Positions 46,274-54,609 of a stretch of DNA of 64,000 nt are shown piece after piece (the first letter of the stretch is position 1; each line of letters opens with the position of its first letter). The notes beneath the pieces were generated by a model, which saw only the letters and a program-made list of their open reading frames with translations, searched no databases and was not told where the DNA came from. Source of the DNA: Streptomyces spiramyceticus (GTDB lineage Bacteria > Actinomycetota > Actinomycetes > Streptomycetales > Streptomycetaceae); NCBI RefSeq assembly GCF_028807635.1, contig NZ_JARBAX010000002.1, positions 1,302,001 to 1,366,000 of the forward strand. The letters run 5' to 3'. Position numbers and translations under genes: made by a program.

Positions 46274-49200
46274 ATGACCACTACGGTCCAGGCGCCCACC
46301 CGGGCGCCGCAGCCCGGCCCGACGCCGGCCGAGGCGTCCGGGGCGCCGCGCGGACGACGCCTGCTGTTCGGCTTCTGGGCCGTCGTGCTGGTGTCCTTCC
46401 TCGCGGTGTCACCGGGGAAGATGACGTTCGAGACCAAGCTCGGTGTCGCCCTCGACCCCGGGCGCTTCCTCGGCGACCTCGGTTCGCTGTGGAACGGCAA
46501 CATGGGCCTCGGCGGCATAGCCAACCAGTACATCGGCTACGCCTTCCCGGCGCTCCCTTACTACGCGTTCACGGACCTGCTCCAGGTGCCGGTGTGGCTG
46601 GCCGAGCGGCTCTGGCTGTCGATCATCGTGACAGCCGCCTTCTGGGGTGCGCTCAGGCTCGCCGAACGGCTGCGCGTGGGAACGCCCGCGACCCGTCTGC
46701 TCGGTGCGGTGGTATACGCGCTGTGGCCCACCTTCACGATCGTCATCGGCTCGACCTCCGCCGCCGCGCTGCCCGGTGCCCTGCTGCCCTGGGTGCTGCT
46801 GCCGCTGACCTCTGCGGCGCTGAGCCCCCGTACAGCCGCCGCACGTTCGGCCATGCTGATCCCCTTCATGGGTGGCGTGAACGCCGCCTCGACGCTGGCC
46901 TCGCTGCTGCCCGTGGGTCTGTACCTGCTCAGCCGCCCGGCCGGCCGACGTCGGCGCGCGCTGCTGGGCTGGTGGATACCGGGCGTCGTGCTGGCCACCG
47001 TGTGGTGGGTGGTGCCGCTGCTCCTGTTCGCCGTCCACGGCGAGAACTTCATGCCGTACGTCGAGCAGGCCGACACCACCACCGCCACCATGTCCGCGAC
47101 CGAGCTGCTGCGCGGCGCCGGCAACTGGGTGGCGTATCTCAACTTCGGTGAGGCGTGGCTGCCGGCCGGCTGGACAGTCGCGGCCTCCGTCATCGCCGTC
47201 CTTGGTTCGGCGTTCGCCGCGGCCCTGGGGCTGGCGGGCCTGGCCCGCCGGGACCTGCCGGAGCGCCGCTGGCTGCTGCTGACCGTCCTGGCCGTCGTCC
47301 TGATCACGCTGGCCGGGTACGGCGGCGCCTTCGGCGGTCCGTTCCACGGTGTCGTGCAGGACTGGTTGAACGGGTCGCTGAAGCCCTTCCGTAACATCTA
47401 CAAGTTCCAGCCGGGACTGGCCCTCGCGCTCGCCCTCGGACTGGCCCACCTGACGGCTGTGCTCTCCGTGAGCAGAAGTCCTCGCGCACGTCCCGGTCGC
47501 CGCTGGGCGCCCGCGGTGGTGGCGGCGCTGGTACTGCCCGGCCTGGCCCTGCCGTACCTCAATGGCTCGATCCTGCAGCCCGGCGCCTTCACCAAGCTGC
47601 CCACCCACTGGGAGAAGGCTGCCGGCTGGCTCAAGGACAACGCCCCGAACAGCCGGGCCATGGTCGTACCGGCGACGGCGCACGGCATCTACACCTGGGG
47701 TTCCCCCATCGACCAGCCGTTTGACGTGCTGGCCGAAACGCCCTGGGCACAGCGTGACTTCGTCCCCTTCGGTACACCCGGCTCACGCCGTGCGACGGAC
47801 GCCGTCGAGCAGGCGCTGCTGTCCGGCACCGAGGTTCCGGGCCTTCAGGCGTACCTGGCACGGGCCGGCATGCATGAAGTGGTCGTGCGTAATGACCTCG
47901 ACCCCGACCAGATCGGTTATGTCCCGCCGCAGACGGTGAAGCGGACCTTGGAATCGTCCGGCTACAGCAAGGTCGCCGGGTTCGGCCCGCTCGTGACCGG
48001 CGGGCGCATCGCCGCCGACACCCCGCTGCAGGTGCAGGGTCTGTATCCGCGGCTCCAGTCCGTGGAGATCTATCAGCCGCAGGACCGCGACAGGCGTCCC
48101 GACAGGGTCGGTGTGTCGGCCGCGGCCGACACGGCCGTGGTCAGTGGCGGACCCGAGGCGCTGCTCCAGCTGTCGGCCGATCCCTCGATGGCCGACCGGC
48201 CGGCCGTACTGGCCGGGGACAGTCTTCCCAAGGGCGTCACCGCACCGGTGAAGGCCGTCGCGGACGGGCTGCGCCGAGCCGACACCCGGTTCGGCCTGGT
48301 CAACAACAACACCTCGTACACGTACACCCCGGACGAGCGCAATCACTCCGGCAGCCTGCAGAACCCGGGCGAGAAGCCCAAGCAGATCCTGCCGTCGGAG
48401 GGCACCGATCACCAGACGACGGCCGACCTGCGCGGCGCGACGTCCGTGACGGCCTCCAGCAGCGGCAACTGGCTGTTCCACCTGCCGCAGTACGACCCGG
48501 TGAACGCCTTCGACGGCAACCCGGACACCGCGTGGGCCGAGGGCAGCCCGGGCAAGCCGGCCGGTCAGTGGCTCAAGGTGGACTTCTCCGGGCCGACCGA
48601 CATTCCGGCCTCCATCCAGCTGACGCCCCTCCCGGGCGACAGCATGCGCGCTGCGCCCACGCGGGTGCGGATCGAGACCGACCGCGGTTCGGCCGAAAGC
48701 CCGCTGCAGACGAACGGCCGGCCGCAGACCGTCAAGGCGCCCGTCGGCGAGGCCTCCTGGATGAAGATCACCGTCCTTGCCGCGCAGCAGGCGCGGCCGG
48801 GCCTGTCCGGGGCCGGGTTCTCCGAGGTGTCGATCCCGGATGTGCAGGTGACGCGCATGCTGGCGCTGCCCGCCGACGCGAAGCGCAACGACGCGGCGGC
48901 GACCGTGTACTCCCTGCACCGCGGCACCGACGCGGGCGGCTTGTCGCCCGTATCGGCCGAGGTGGGACTGCACCGGCAGTTCAGCACCCAGGAAGCGGGC
49001 GAGTACAAGGTGTCGGCGCGAGCCGTCGCCGTGCCCGGCGGCCCGTTGGACGAACTGCTGGACCGTTCGGCTCCGGGATCGAAGAACCGGCTGACGGCCA
49101 CCGCGGACTCCACCAGCCGCAACGGCATGTCACTCAGCGCCCGCAACCTGGTCGACGGTGATCTGACGACCGCGTGGATCGCGGGCGACCGGCCGGTCGT

Positions 49201-50578
49201 CCACCTGAGCTGGCCCAAGAAGGAGAAGGTCGACGAGATCATCCTGGCGTCGGCGGGCGGGGTGTCCACCCGGCCCGAGCAGGTGCTGATCAGCTCGCCG
49301 CACGGCGCCGCGACGGCTGATGTGGACGAGAACGGGCGGGTGCGCTTCCCGGAGATCGAGACGAACCGGCTCGACATCACCGTCAGCAGGGTCGCCCCGC
49401 TCACCGTCCACAATCCGGTGGCGGACGCGCAGTTGCAGCTGCCGGTCGGGCTCAGTGAGGTCCACGTTCCCGCGCTGGCCGACCTGCGGGTGCCGCGTCC
49501 GAAGCCGTCCGCGCGCTTCTCGCTGCCGTGCGGTGAGGGCCCGGACCTTGCCGTCGGCGGTGTCCTGCACAAGACGAAGGCCTCCGGATCCGTCCGGGAC
49601 CTCACCGAGCGGCGTCCCGTCACCGTCGCACTCTGCGCAGGAGAGGAAAAGGACGGCACCCTGGACCTTCCGGCCGGAAAGCAAGAGGTGGAGGCGGGTG
49701 ACGCGGGTCCGCTGGCGATCACCGACGTCACGCTGACCCAGGGCACCCCGCAGGAGATCGCGGGAGCGGCGGGCCGCGAGGCCACCGTCACCAAGTGGAC
49801 CGACGACAGCCGGACCGTGTCGGTGTCGGCCGGCTCCGGCGAGGCCACGTACCTGCAGACCTACGAGAACGCCAACGACGGCTGGAAGGCCACCCTGGAC
49901 GGCACGGAGCTGGAGTCGGTGCGGCTCGACGGCTGGCAGCAGGCCTGGGTGGTCCCGGCCGGGGTGTCCGGCACGGTGAACCTGGAGTTCGAGCCCTCCG
50001 GGCCGTACCGGGCCGCCCTGATCGGCGGTGTGATCGCGCTCGCCGCGCTGGCCGCACTGGCCTTCGTGGGCCGCAGGCGCAACGCCGGCGGACCCACCGG
50101 CCTGGACCAGGAGCTGCCCGAACCGGCGGCCCCCGGGATGCTGCTCGGGACGCTGGCGCTGACCGCCGTCGTCGCGGTGGCGGCGGGTCCGCTGGCCGTG
50201 GTGGTGCCCGTACTCGCCGTGGCGGCCCGGTTCCGGCCGGCCGTCCTGGTGCCGACCGCCGCGGTGGCGATGGCCGGAGCGGGCATCGCCGCGGCCGTCG
50301 GCGCCGGGGAGCCGGTCGCCGCCGGACAAGGCGCGTTCAGCGCCTTCGCCCAGGTACTGGCACTGGTGGCCCTGTCCGCCGCCTTGGTGACGGCGGTAAG
50401 CCCGGCGTCCGCGGCCGCCGGTCGGAAAAGCGACGGCGGCGCCGACGCGCCGGAAAGCGACGGCGGCGCCGACGCGCCCGTAGCCGGACCGCTGGTCACG
50501 GCCCGGCAGGGAAGCATGAGCGCCGGGGACCGGACTGAGCCGCTCCCTCGGCGTCCAGGAGGCGGTGGCCCGTCATGA
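46274..50578 (+). CDS. AftD-like alpha-(1->3)-arabinofuranosyltransferase family protein
   Basis: A 1434-aa GT-C membrane glycosyltransferase. About 10-12 helices occupy residues 25-435. The first external loop holds acidic residues (MTFETKLGVALDPGRFLGDL) where AftD enzymes have their catalytic acid. Residues about 440-1270 are extracytoplasmic: a GT-C-associated soluble part, a discoidin (F5/8 C)-like module near 715-860 and a second near 945-1040 (LVDGDLTTAW). C-terminal helices (1235-1380) and a low-complexity tail with a repeated GGADAPESD unit end it. AftD adds alpha-1,3-arabinofuranose to mycobacterial arabinan; Streptomyces lacks mycolyl arabinogalactan, so donor and acceptor here are open. 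GAGGAA precedes the ATG. Confidence 0.85.
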   Translation: MTTTVQAPTRAPQPGPTPAEASGAPRGRRLLFGFWAVVLVSFLAVSPGKMTFETKLGVALDPGRFLGDLGSLWNGNMGLGGIANQYIGYAFPALPYYAFTDLLQVPVWLAERLWLSIIVTAAFWGALRLAERLRVGTPATRLLGAVVYALWPTFTIVIGSTSAAALPGALLPWVLLPLTSAALSPRTAAARSAMLIPFMGGVNAASTLASLLPVGLYLLSRPAGRRRRALLGWWIPGVVLATVWWVVPLLLFAVHGENFMPYVEQADTTTATMSATELLRGAGNWVAYLNFGEAWLPAGWTVAASVIAVLGSAFAAALGLAGLARRDLPERRWLLLTVLAVVLITLAGYGGAFGGPFHGVVQDWLNGSLKPFRNIYKFQPGLALALALGLAHLTAVLSVSRSPRARPGRRWAPAVVAALVLPGLALPYLNGSILQPGAFTKLPTHWEKAAGWLKDNAPNSRAMVVPATAHGIYTWGSPIDQPFDVLAETPWAQRDFVPFGTPGSRRATDAVEQALLSGTEVPGLQAYLARAGMHEVVVRNDLDPDQIGYVPPQTVKRTLESSGYSKVAGFGPLVTGGRIAADTPLQVQGLYPRLQSVEIYQPQDRDRRPDRVGVSAAADTAVVSGGPEALLQLSADPSMADRPAVLAGDSLPKGVTAPVKAVADGLRRADTRFGLVNNNTSYTYTPDERNHSGSLQNPGEKPKQILPSEGTDHQTTADLRGATSVTASSSGNWLFHLPQYDPVNAFDGNPDTAWAEGSPGKPAGQWLKVDFSGPTDIPASIQLTPLPGDSMRAAPTRVRIETDRGSAESPLQTNGRPQTVKAPVGEASWMKITVLAAQQARPGLSGAGFSEVSIPDVQVTRMLALPADAKRNDAAATVYSLHRGTDAGGLSPVSAEVGLHRQFSTQEAGEYKVSARAVAVPGGPLDELLDRSAPGSKNRLTATADSTSRNGMSLSARNLVDGDLTTAWIAGDRPVVHLSWPKKEKVDEIILASAGGVSTRPEQVLISSPHGAATADVDENGRVRFPEIETNRLDITVSRVAPLTVHNPVADAQLQLPVGLSEVHVPALADLRVPRPKPSARFSLPCGEGPDLAVGGVLHKTKASGSVRDLTERRPVTVALCAGEEKDGTLDLPAGKQEVEAGDAGPLAITDVTLTQGTPQEIAGAAGREATVTKWTDDSRTVSVSAGSGEATYLQTYENANDGWKATLDGTELESVRLDGWQQAWVVPAGVSGTVNLEFEPSGPYRAALIGGVIALAALAALAFVGRRRNAGGPTGLDQELPEPAAPGMLLGTLALTAVVAVAAGPLAVVVPVLAVAARFRPAVLVPTAAVAMAGAGIAAAVGAGEPVAAGQGAFSAFAQVLALVALSAALVTAVSPASAAAGRKSDGGADAPESDGGADAPVAGPLVTARQGSMSAGDRTEPLPRRPGGGGPS

Positions 50579-52266
50579 CCTCGTCGCGGACCGCCGCCGG
50601 GTGGGGGACCTCAACCCCTCCCGGCGGGGTCCGGATTCCCTTTACGGCCGTCGATGAGGTGTCGCGGCACTGCCTCAGTGACAACGAGCCGGAGACCGTA
50701 CACGTCGAGGTCCATCTGCCCGGACGGCTGGACCCGGCACGGTTGCGGACCGCGTTCCGGCGGGCGCTGCTGATGCACCCCCGGGTGCTGATGCGGGAAG
50801 TGCCCGGCCGCCGGCACCGGCAGTCCTTCGCGTGGGAGCTGACCGGCGAACCGGACAGCGACCCGGTGAGCTTCGCGCGGCCGGGACCCGACGCGTTGGG
50901 CCGCGCCCGCGCGCGGGCCCTGACGGAATGCCCGTCACTGGCCCTGTCGCCGCCGATGCGCCTGGAAGTCATCGAGGTGGACGGGGGAACGGCCGCCGGT
51001 GAGCCGCCGGAGGCGGGCGTGCCGGGGGCGACCCGGACCGTGCTGCTGCTGACGATGCATCACACGGCTCTCGACGCAGGGTCCGGGCTGCGGGTGCTCG
51101 CCACGACCGCGGAACAGTACGGCGGCTCGGCCGCTCTCCCCGTCCCCGGGCCGGTTCGGCCGGACCCCTCGGGGCAGGCCCCGGCCGCGACCGGCGGCAC
51201 GGGCCGCGCGGTGTGCGCGCGGCCCGTGCGAGTCGCGCCGGACTCTCGCCCCGAGCCGGTGCGCGCCCGCGCCGCCGGCAACGGCATGCTGCAGGCGGAA
51301 CTGCCCGTTCCGCCGCGTGTGGGTCGGAACAGCGGGCTCGCGCCGTGGACCGTCAACGACCAACTGCTGGTCGCCGCGTCACTGATGGTGGGCCGCTGGA
51401 ACGTCTCGCAGGGCCGGCCGGCCGGTCCGGTGCGGATCACCGTGCCCGTCGACGACCGTCCGCGCGGCAGAGAGATGCCGATGGGGAACGGAACCCGGCT
51501 CGTCGAGGTGGCCATGACCTCCGAGGACCCGCGCGACCCGGACCTGCTGCTCGGTGAGCGGCCGGACCTGGCGGCTGTGACCCGGTTGCTGCGCACCACC
51601 GCTCGGCGCACCCGCGCGCTCAAGTCGGCCCGTGGCGCGCCGCTGGGGCCCGGGACGAGCCTGTTGACCGCGCCGCTTCTGCCGGTCGGGATCCGGGGCA
51701 CGCTCACCCGTGGCGTGCGGCGGGCGGCGGCGCCATGGACATCGACGGTGCTGGTCACCAATATCGGACGCATTCCGTACGCGCTGGACTTCGGTGACGC
51801 CGGCCGGGCGAACGCCGTGTGGTTCTCCGCACCGGCGCGGATGCCGCGCGGGCTGAGCGTGGCAGCGGCTTCCACCGGCGGGCGACTGCATGTGACGCTG
51901 CGCTGGTCGCGGGCGCTGCTCGGTGACGCGTCGGGCGCGTACCTGACCGGCTTGTTCGAGCAGGCGCTTTCGGCAACGGCACAGGTCACCCGGCCCGGAT
52001 CGAACGCTGGGGGTTCTGGGCCGGAGGCCGACGTACCGGAGGCCGACGTACCGGAAGTCGACGTTCCGGAAGTCTACGTACCGGAAGCCGACGTACCGGA
52101 GACGGACGCCACCACTCCGGACGCGACCGCTCCGAACGCAGAGGCGCCCGGAGACCGGGGGAAGGCCCGCCGACCCGGCGGGCCGCACGACCGCGACGCA
52201 CTGTGTCCGGAGCCGACACCGGGTGGAGCCCGCTCCGCCCGGCAGAACCATGCGAGGCCGTCATGA
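50575..52266 (+). CDS. Condensation-fold acyltransferase (PapA/WES-like)
   Basis: A 563-aa protein of the CoA-dependent acyltransferase/condensation superfamily. The catalytic motif is HHTALDA at residues 162-168, with His163 and Asp167 in place but Ala for the usual Gly. The N-terminal half reads VEVHLPGRLDPARLRTAFRR and the C-terminal half ends near 480. After that comes a repeat tail of DVPEA/DVPEV pentapeptides. There is no carrier-protein or adenylation domain, so a PapA-like acylation of a glycolipid is more likely than peptide synthesis. It overlaps the AftD-like gene by 4 bp. Confidence 0.75.
   Translation: MTSSRTAAGWGTSTPPGGVRIPFTAVDEVSRHCLSDNEPETVHVEVHLPGRLDPARLRTAFRRALLMHPRVLMREVPGRRHRQSFAWELTGEPDSDPVSFARPGPDALGRARARALTECPSLALSPPMRLEVIEVDGGTAAGEPPEAGVPGATRTVLLLTMHHTALDAGSGLRVLATTAEQYGGSAALPVPGPVRPDPSGQAPAATGGTGRAVCARPVRVAPDSRPEPVRARAAGNGMLQAELPVPPRVGRNSGLAPWTVNDQLLVAASLMVGRWNVSQGRPAGPVRITVPVDDRPRGREMPMGNGTRLVEVAMTSEDPRDPDLLLGERPDLAAVTRLLRTTARRTRALKSARGAPLGPGTSLLTAPLLPVGIRGTLTRGVRRAAAPWTSTVLVTNIGRIPYALDFGDAGRANAVWFSAPARMPRGLSVAAASTGGRLHVTLRWSRALLGDASGAYLTGLFEQALSATAQVTRPGSNAGGSGPEADVPEADVPEVDVPEVYVPEADVPETDATTPDATAPNAEAPGDRGKARRPGGPHDRDALCPEPTPGGARSARQNHARPS
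52021..52110 (+). repeat. 15-bp minisatellite in the acyltransferase gene
   Basis: Six imperfect 15-bp units (CCGGAGGCCGACGTA and variants) encode a PE-A/V-D-V pentapeptide repeat in the C-terminal tail. The period keeps frame, so unit number can change without breaking the gene. Confidence 0.85.
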
Positions 52267-53054
52267 CCCCCTCACCCCACTGCTCCGCCGCCATGAAATC
52301 GCCGGAGGCAGCGGTACCTTCGCCGGCCCGGCCCGTTCCCGGGCTGCGGGATTTCTACGAGGACCCCACCGTCCCCGTCGCCTCCGGCGAGGCCCGTAGT
52401 CTGCGCCAGGCCCGGATGTTGGCCGATGCGCTCGGGCCCGCCGGGCCCGGCCGCCCGGCTGCGACCGTGCTCGACGTGGGCTGCGGCGACGGCTCGGCGG
52501 CCGCGACCGCCGCCCGCGAACTGAACGGGCACCACATCGTGGGAGTCGACTGGTCGCAGGGCGCGCTGCGCCGGGCGGCGCCGCGCCTGAGCCAGGTCGT
52601 CCGCGGCGAGTTGACCGGCGGTGGGCTGCCGTTCGCCTCCGGCAGCGCCGACGCCGTGCTCTTCAGCGAGGTCGTCGAGCACCTCGTCGACCCCGACAGC
52701 GCCCTCGACGAACTGCACCGGGTGCTGCGACCCGGGGGACATCTGATGCTCTCCACGCCCAACCTCGCCGCCTGGTACAACCGCGGGCTGCTGCTCGCCG
52801 GAGTCCAGCCGGTGTTCTCCGAGGTGAGTCTGCGCCACATCCACGGCAGGCCGGGCAGCGAGGTGGTCGGCCATCTGCGCCTGTACACGGCACGCGCGCT
52901 GCGCGAGTTCGTGGCGGCGTGTGGGTTCGAGGTGGTGACGGTCGCCGGTGCGCCGTTCCACGGAGTGCCGCGCCCGCTCCGCCCGCTGGACCGCTTGGCC
53001 TGCCGGCTGCCGTCCCTCGCCTCCATCCTCCTGGTGCACGCGAGGAAGGTGTAG
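52263..53054 (+). CDS. SAM-dependent methyltransferase
   Basis: A 263-aa class I methyltransferase. Motif I is VLDVGCGDGSAAATAA, motif II is IVGVDWS, and FSEVVEHLVDPDSALDELHR and VLRPGGHLMLSTPN follow. The type resembles glycan or lipid methyltransferases. The ATG at 52263 overlaps the acyltransferase stop by 4 bp. It may be activated by the Trm112-like protein two genes downstream. Confidence 0.85.
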   Translation: MTPSPHCSAAMKSPEAAVPSPARPVPGLRDFYEDPTVPVASGEARSLRQARMLADALGPAGPGRPAATVLDVGCGDGSAAATAARELNGHHIVGVDWSQGALRRAAPRLSQVVRGELTGGGLPFASGSADAVLFSEVVEHLVDPDSALDELHRVLRPGGHLMLSTPNLAAWYNRGLLLAGVQPVFSEVSLRHIHGRPGSEVVGHLRLYTARALREFVAACGFEVVTVAGAPFHGVPRPLRPLDRLACRLPSLASILLVHARKV

Positions 53055-53057
53055 CCC

Positions 53058-53969
53058 GTGGTGTGGGGAGTGGCCGCCGCACTGGTGGCGAATGTCCTGT
53101 ACAGCACCGGCTTCGTCCTGGAGAAGCGGGCTCTGGCAGGCATGCCGCCGCTGAGTGCCGCACAGCCGGGCCGGGCCCTGCTCCTGCTGGCCGGCAGGCC
53201 CTTGTGGCTCTGCGGGGCCACGGCGCTCGCCCTGGGATTTGCCGCCCAACTGGCCGTCTACCGCACACTGCCGATCGCCGCCGCCCAGGGACTGTTCCTG
53301 TCCGGGCTGGTCCTCCTGCTGGTGCTCTCGTCGGTGGTGCTCGGTGAGCGCCCCTCCAGCCGTGAGCGGCGCGCGGTGGCCGTCATCGGGCTGGCACTGG
53401 TCATGGTGGTGTCCTCGCTGTACGAGAGCACCGAGGAGATCAGCCGCAGCGCGCCCCCGGGCATCCTGCTGGCACTGTGCCTGCCGACACTCGCGGCCGG
53501 ACTGCTCCTGTACGCGGCCGCGGAACGGCGAGCCCGGCGGCGTCACCGGCAGCCGACCACCGGAGTGGCCTACGCGGTGGCGCTCGGTCTGCTGTACGGG
53601 GTCAGCTCGCTCGCCATCAAGGGCATCTCCGGGCACCTGGGCACCTCGGACCTCCAAGGCTCCGTACCGGCCCTGCTCGCCTCCCCCTACCCGTACCTTC
53701 TGCTGTTGACAGCGGGCAGCGGACTGGTGCTCTCGCAGACCGCCCTGCAGCGCTGCCGGGCGTCACTGATCGTCCCGGTGTGCTCGACGGTGACCTGCGT
53801 GTTCACCATCGTCAGCGGCACGATCGCGTTCGACGAGCCGCTGCCCGAGGACCCGCTGCGGCTGTTACTGCGCATCGGAGGCACCGCGTTGGCCCTGACG
53901 GTCCTGCTCACCCTGCCGCGACACGACGCGGCCACCCCACATCCGAAGGAACCCTGCCATGAAGCCTGA
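53058..53969 (+). CDS. DMT-superfamily (EamA-like) membrane protein
   Basis: A 303-aa protein with 9-10 predicted helices arranged as two EamA-like halves (ANVLYSTGFVLEKRAL near the start; SGTIAFDEPLPEDPLRLLLR near the end). The DMT superfamily includes lipid-linked-sugar flippases and small-molecule exporters. In this operon a flippase or exporter of the glycan precursor is an attractive inference. The GTG start has GAGG upstream. It overlaps the Trm112 gene by 11 bp. Confidence 0.75.
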   Translation: MVWGVAAALVANVLYSTGFVLEKRALAGMPPLSAAQPGRALLLLAGRPLWLCGATALALGFAAQLAVYRTLPIAAAQGLFLSGLVLLLVLSSVVLGERPSSRERRAVAVIGLALVMVVSSLYESTEEISRSAPPGILLALCLPTLAAGLLLYAAAERRARRRHRQPTTGVAYAVALGLLYGVSSLAIKGISGHLGTSDLQGSVPALLASPYPYLLLLTAGSGLVLSQTALQRCRASLIVPVCSTVTCVFTIVSGTIAFDEPLPEDPLRLLLRIGGTALALTVLLTLPRHDAATPHPKEPCHEA

Positions 53970-54186
53970 CAACCCGCTGCTGAAGATCCTCGCCTGCCCG
54001 CTCGACAAGGGTCCGCTGATCCTCGACGAGACCGGGGGCGCTCTCTACAACCCGCGCCTGCACCGCCGCTATCCGATCATCGACGGCATCCCGCAACTGC
54101 TCCCTTCCTCCGGCGAGCCCGTCGTCGAGCCCGCCGTCGAGCAGGAACAGGACGCACTGCCGGCCGGACTGCCCGACTCCGCCTGA
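53959..54186 (+). CDS. Trm112-family small protein
   Basis: A 75-aa protein with the Trm112 pattern: LLKILACPLDKGPLILDE at the start and RRYPIIDGIPQLLP in the middle. Only one Cys remains of the zinc-binding set in this family. Trm112 proteins bind and activate methyltransferases, and two such enzymes are in the same operon. AAGGA lies 7 bases before the ATG. Confidence 0.85.
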   Translation: MKPDNPLLKILACPLDKGPLILDETGGALYNPRLHRRYPIIDGIPQLLPSSGEPVVEPAVEQEQDALPAGLPDSA

Positions 54187-54231
54187 ACGCAGAATTGAGC
54201 GTCTGTACCCACCGGCACGATTGACCGCCAT

Positions 54232-54371
54232 GCGCCCCGAAGCGATCGGTGCGGGTGGGTCCGTAGTCACGCTGGCGCGCCGGCTCGCCACCCCAGCCGG
54301 ACGATCACGCTGGATCACTACGCCCACGATCTCCCGCCGGTGCCGCTGAAACCGCGCGGACGAGTACGTTG
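54232..54371 (+). pseudogene. C-terminal remnant of a tyrosine integrase fused to the pirin tail
   Basis: One frame reads AGGSVVTLARRL, a typical stretch of tyrosine recombinases before the catalytic His. Another frame then reads RTITLDHYAHDLP, which contains the catalytic Tyr segment. A frameshift separates the two. The second frame runs straight into the last codons of a pirin gene (PPVPLKPRGRVR, stop). The remainder of the integrase is absent. Confidence 0.6.
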
Positions 54372-54450
54372 ACCTGGAGTTATGGGCAGCGGTCTCTTGG
54401 TCGCGAGGCGGGGGTTCGTGCGCCTTGGCCTGTCATGCTGAGGGGTAGTC
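54334..54450 (+). repeat. Pirin 3'-end repeat, copy B
   Basis: A direct repeat of 41142-41258, including the stop codon region of pirin and about 75 bases beyond. It sits beside the integrase remnant and in front of the IS1380-like remnant. Confidence 0.75.
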
Positions 54451-54609
54451 CGAGCATCGGAGTGATCGACTAACCACGGGCTTTCACGTGGGCCGGTGTC
54501 CGAGGTGTGATCGAAAACGAGAGAAGTGCTCCTGACCTGCAACGATAGGGCTTGTCGAAGGTCCTGTCGGTTGCGAGGAAAGAAGCACTTCCCAGGCGAA
54601 GAAGCGCAT

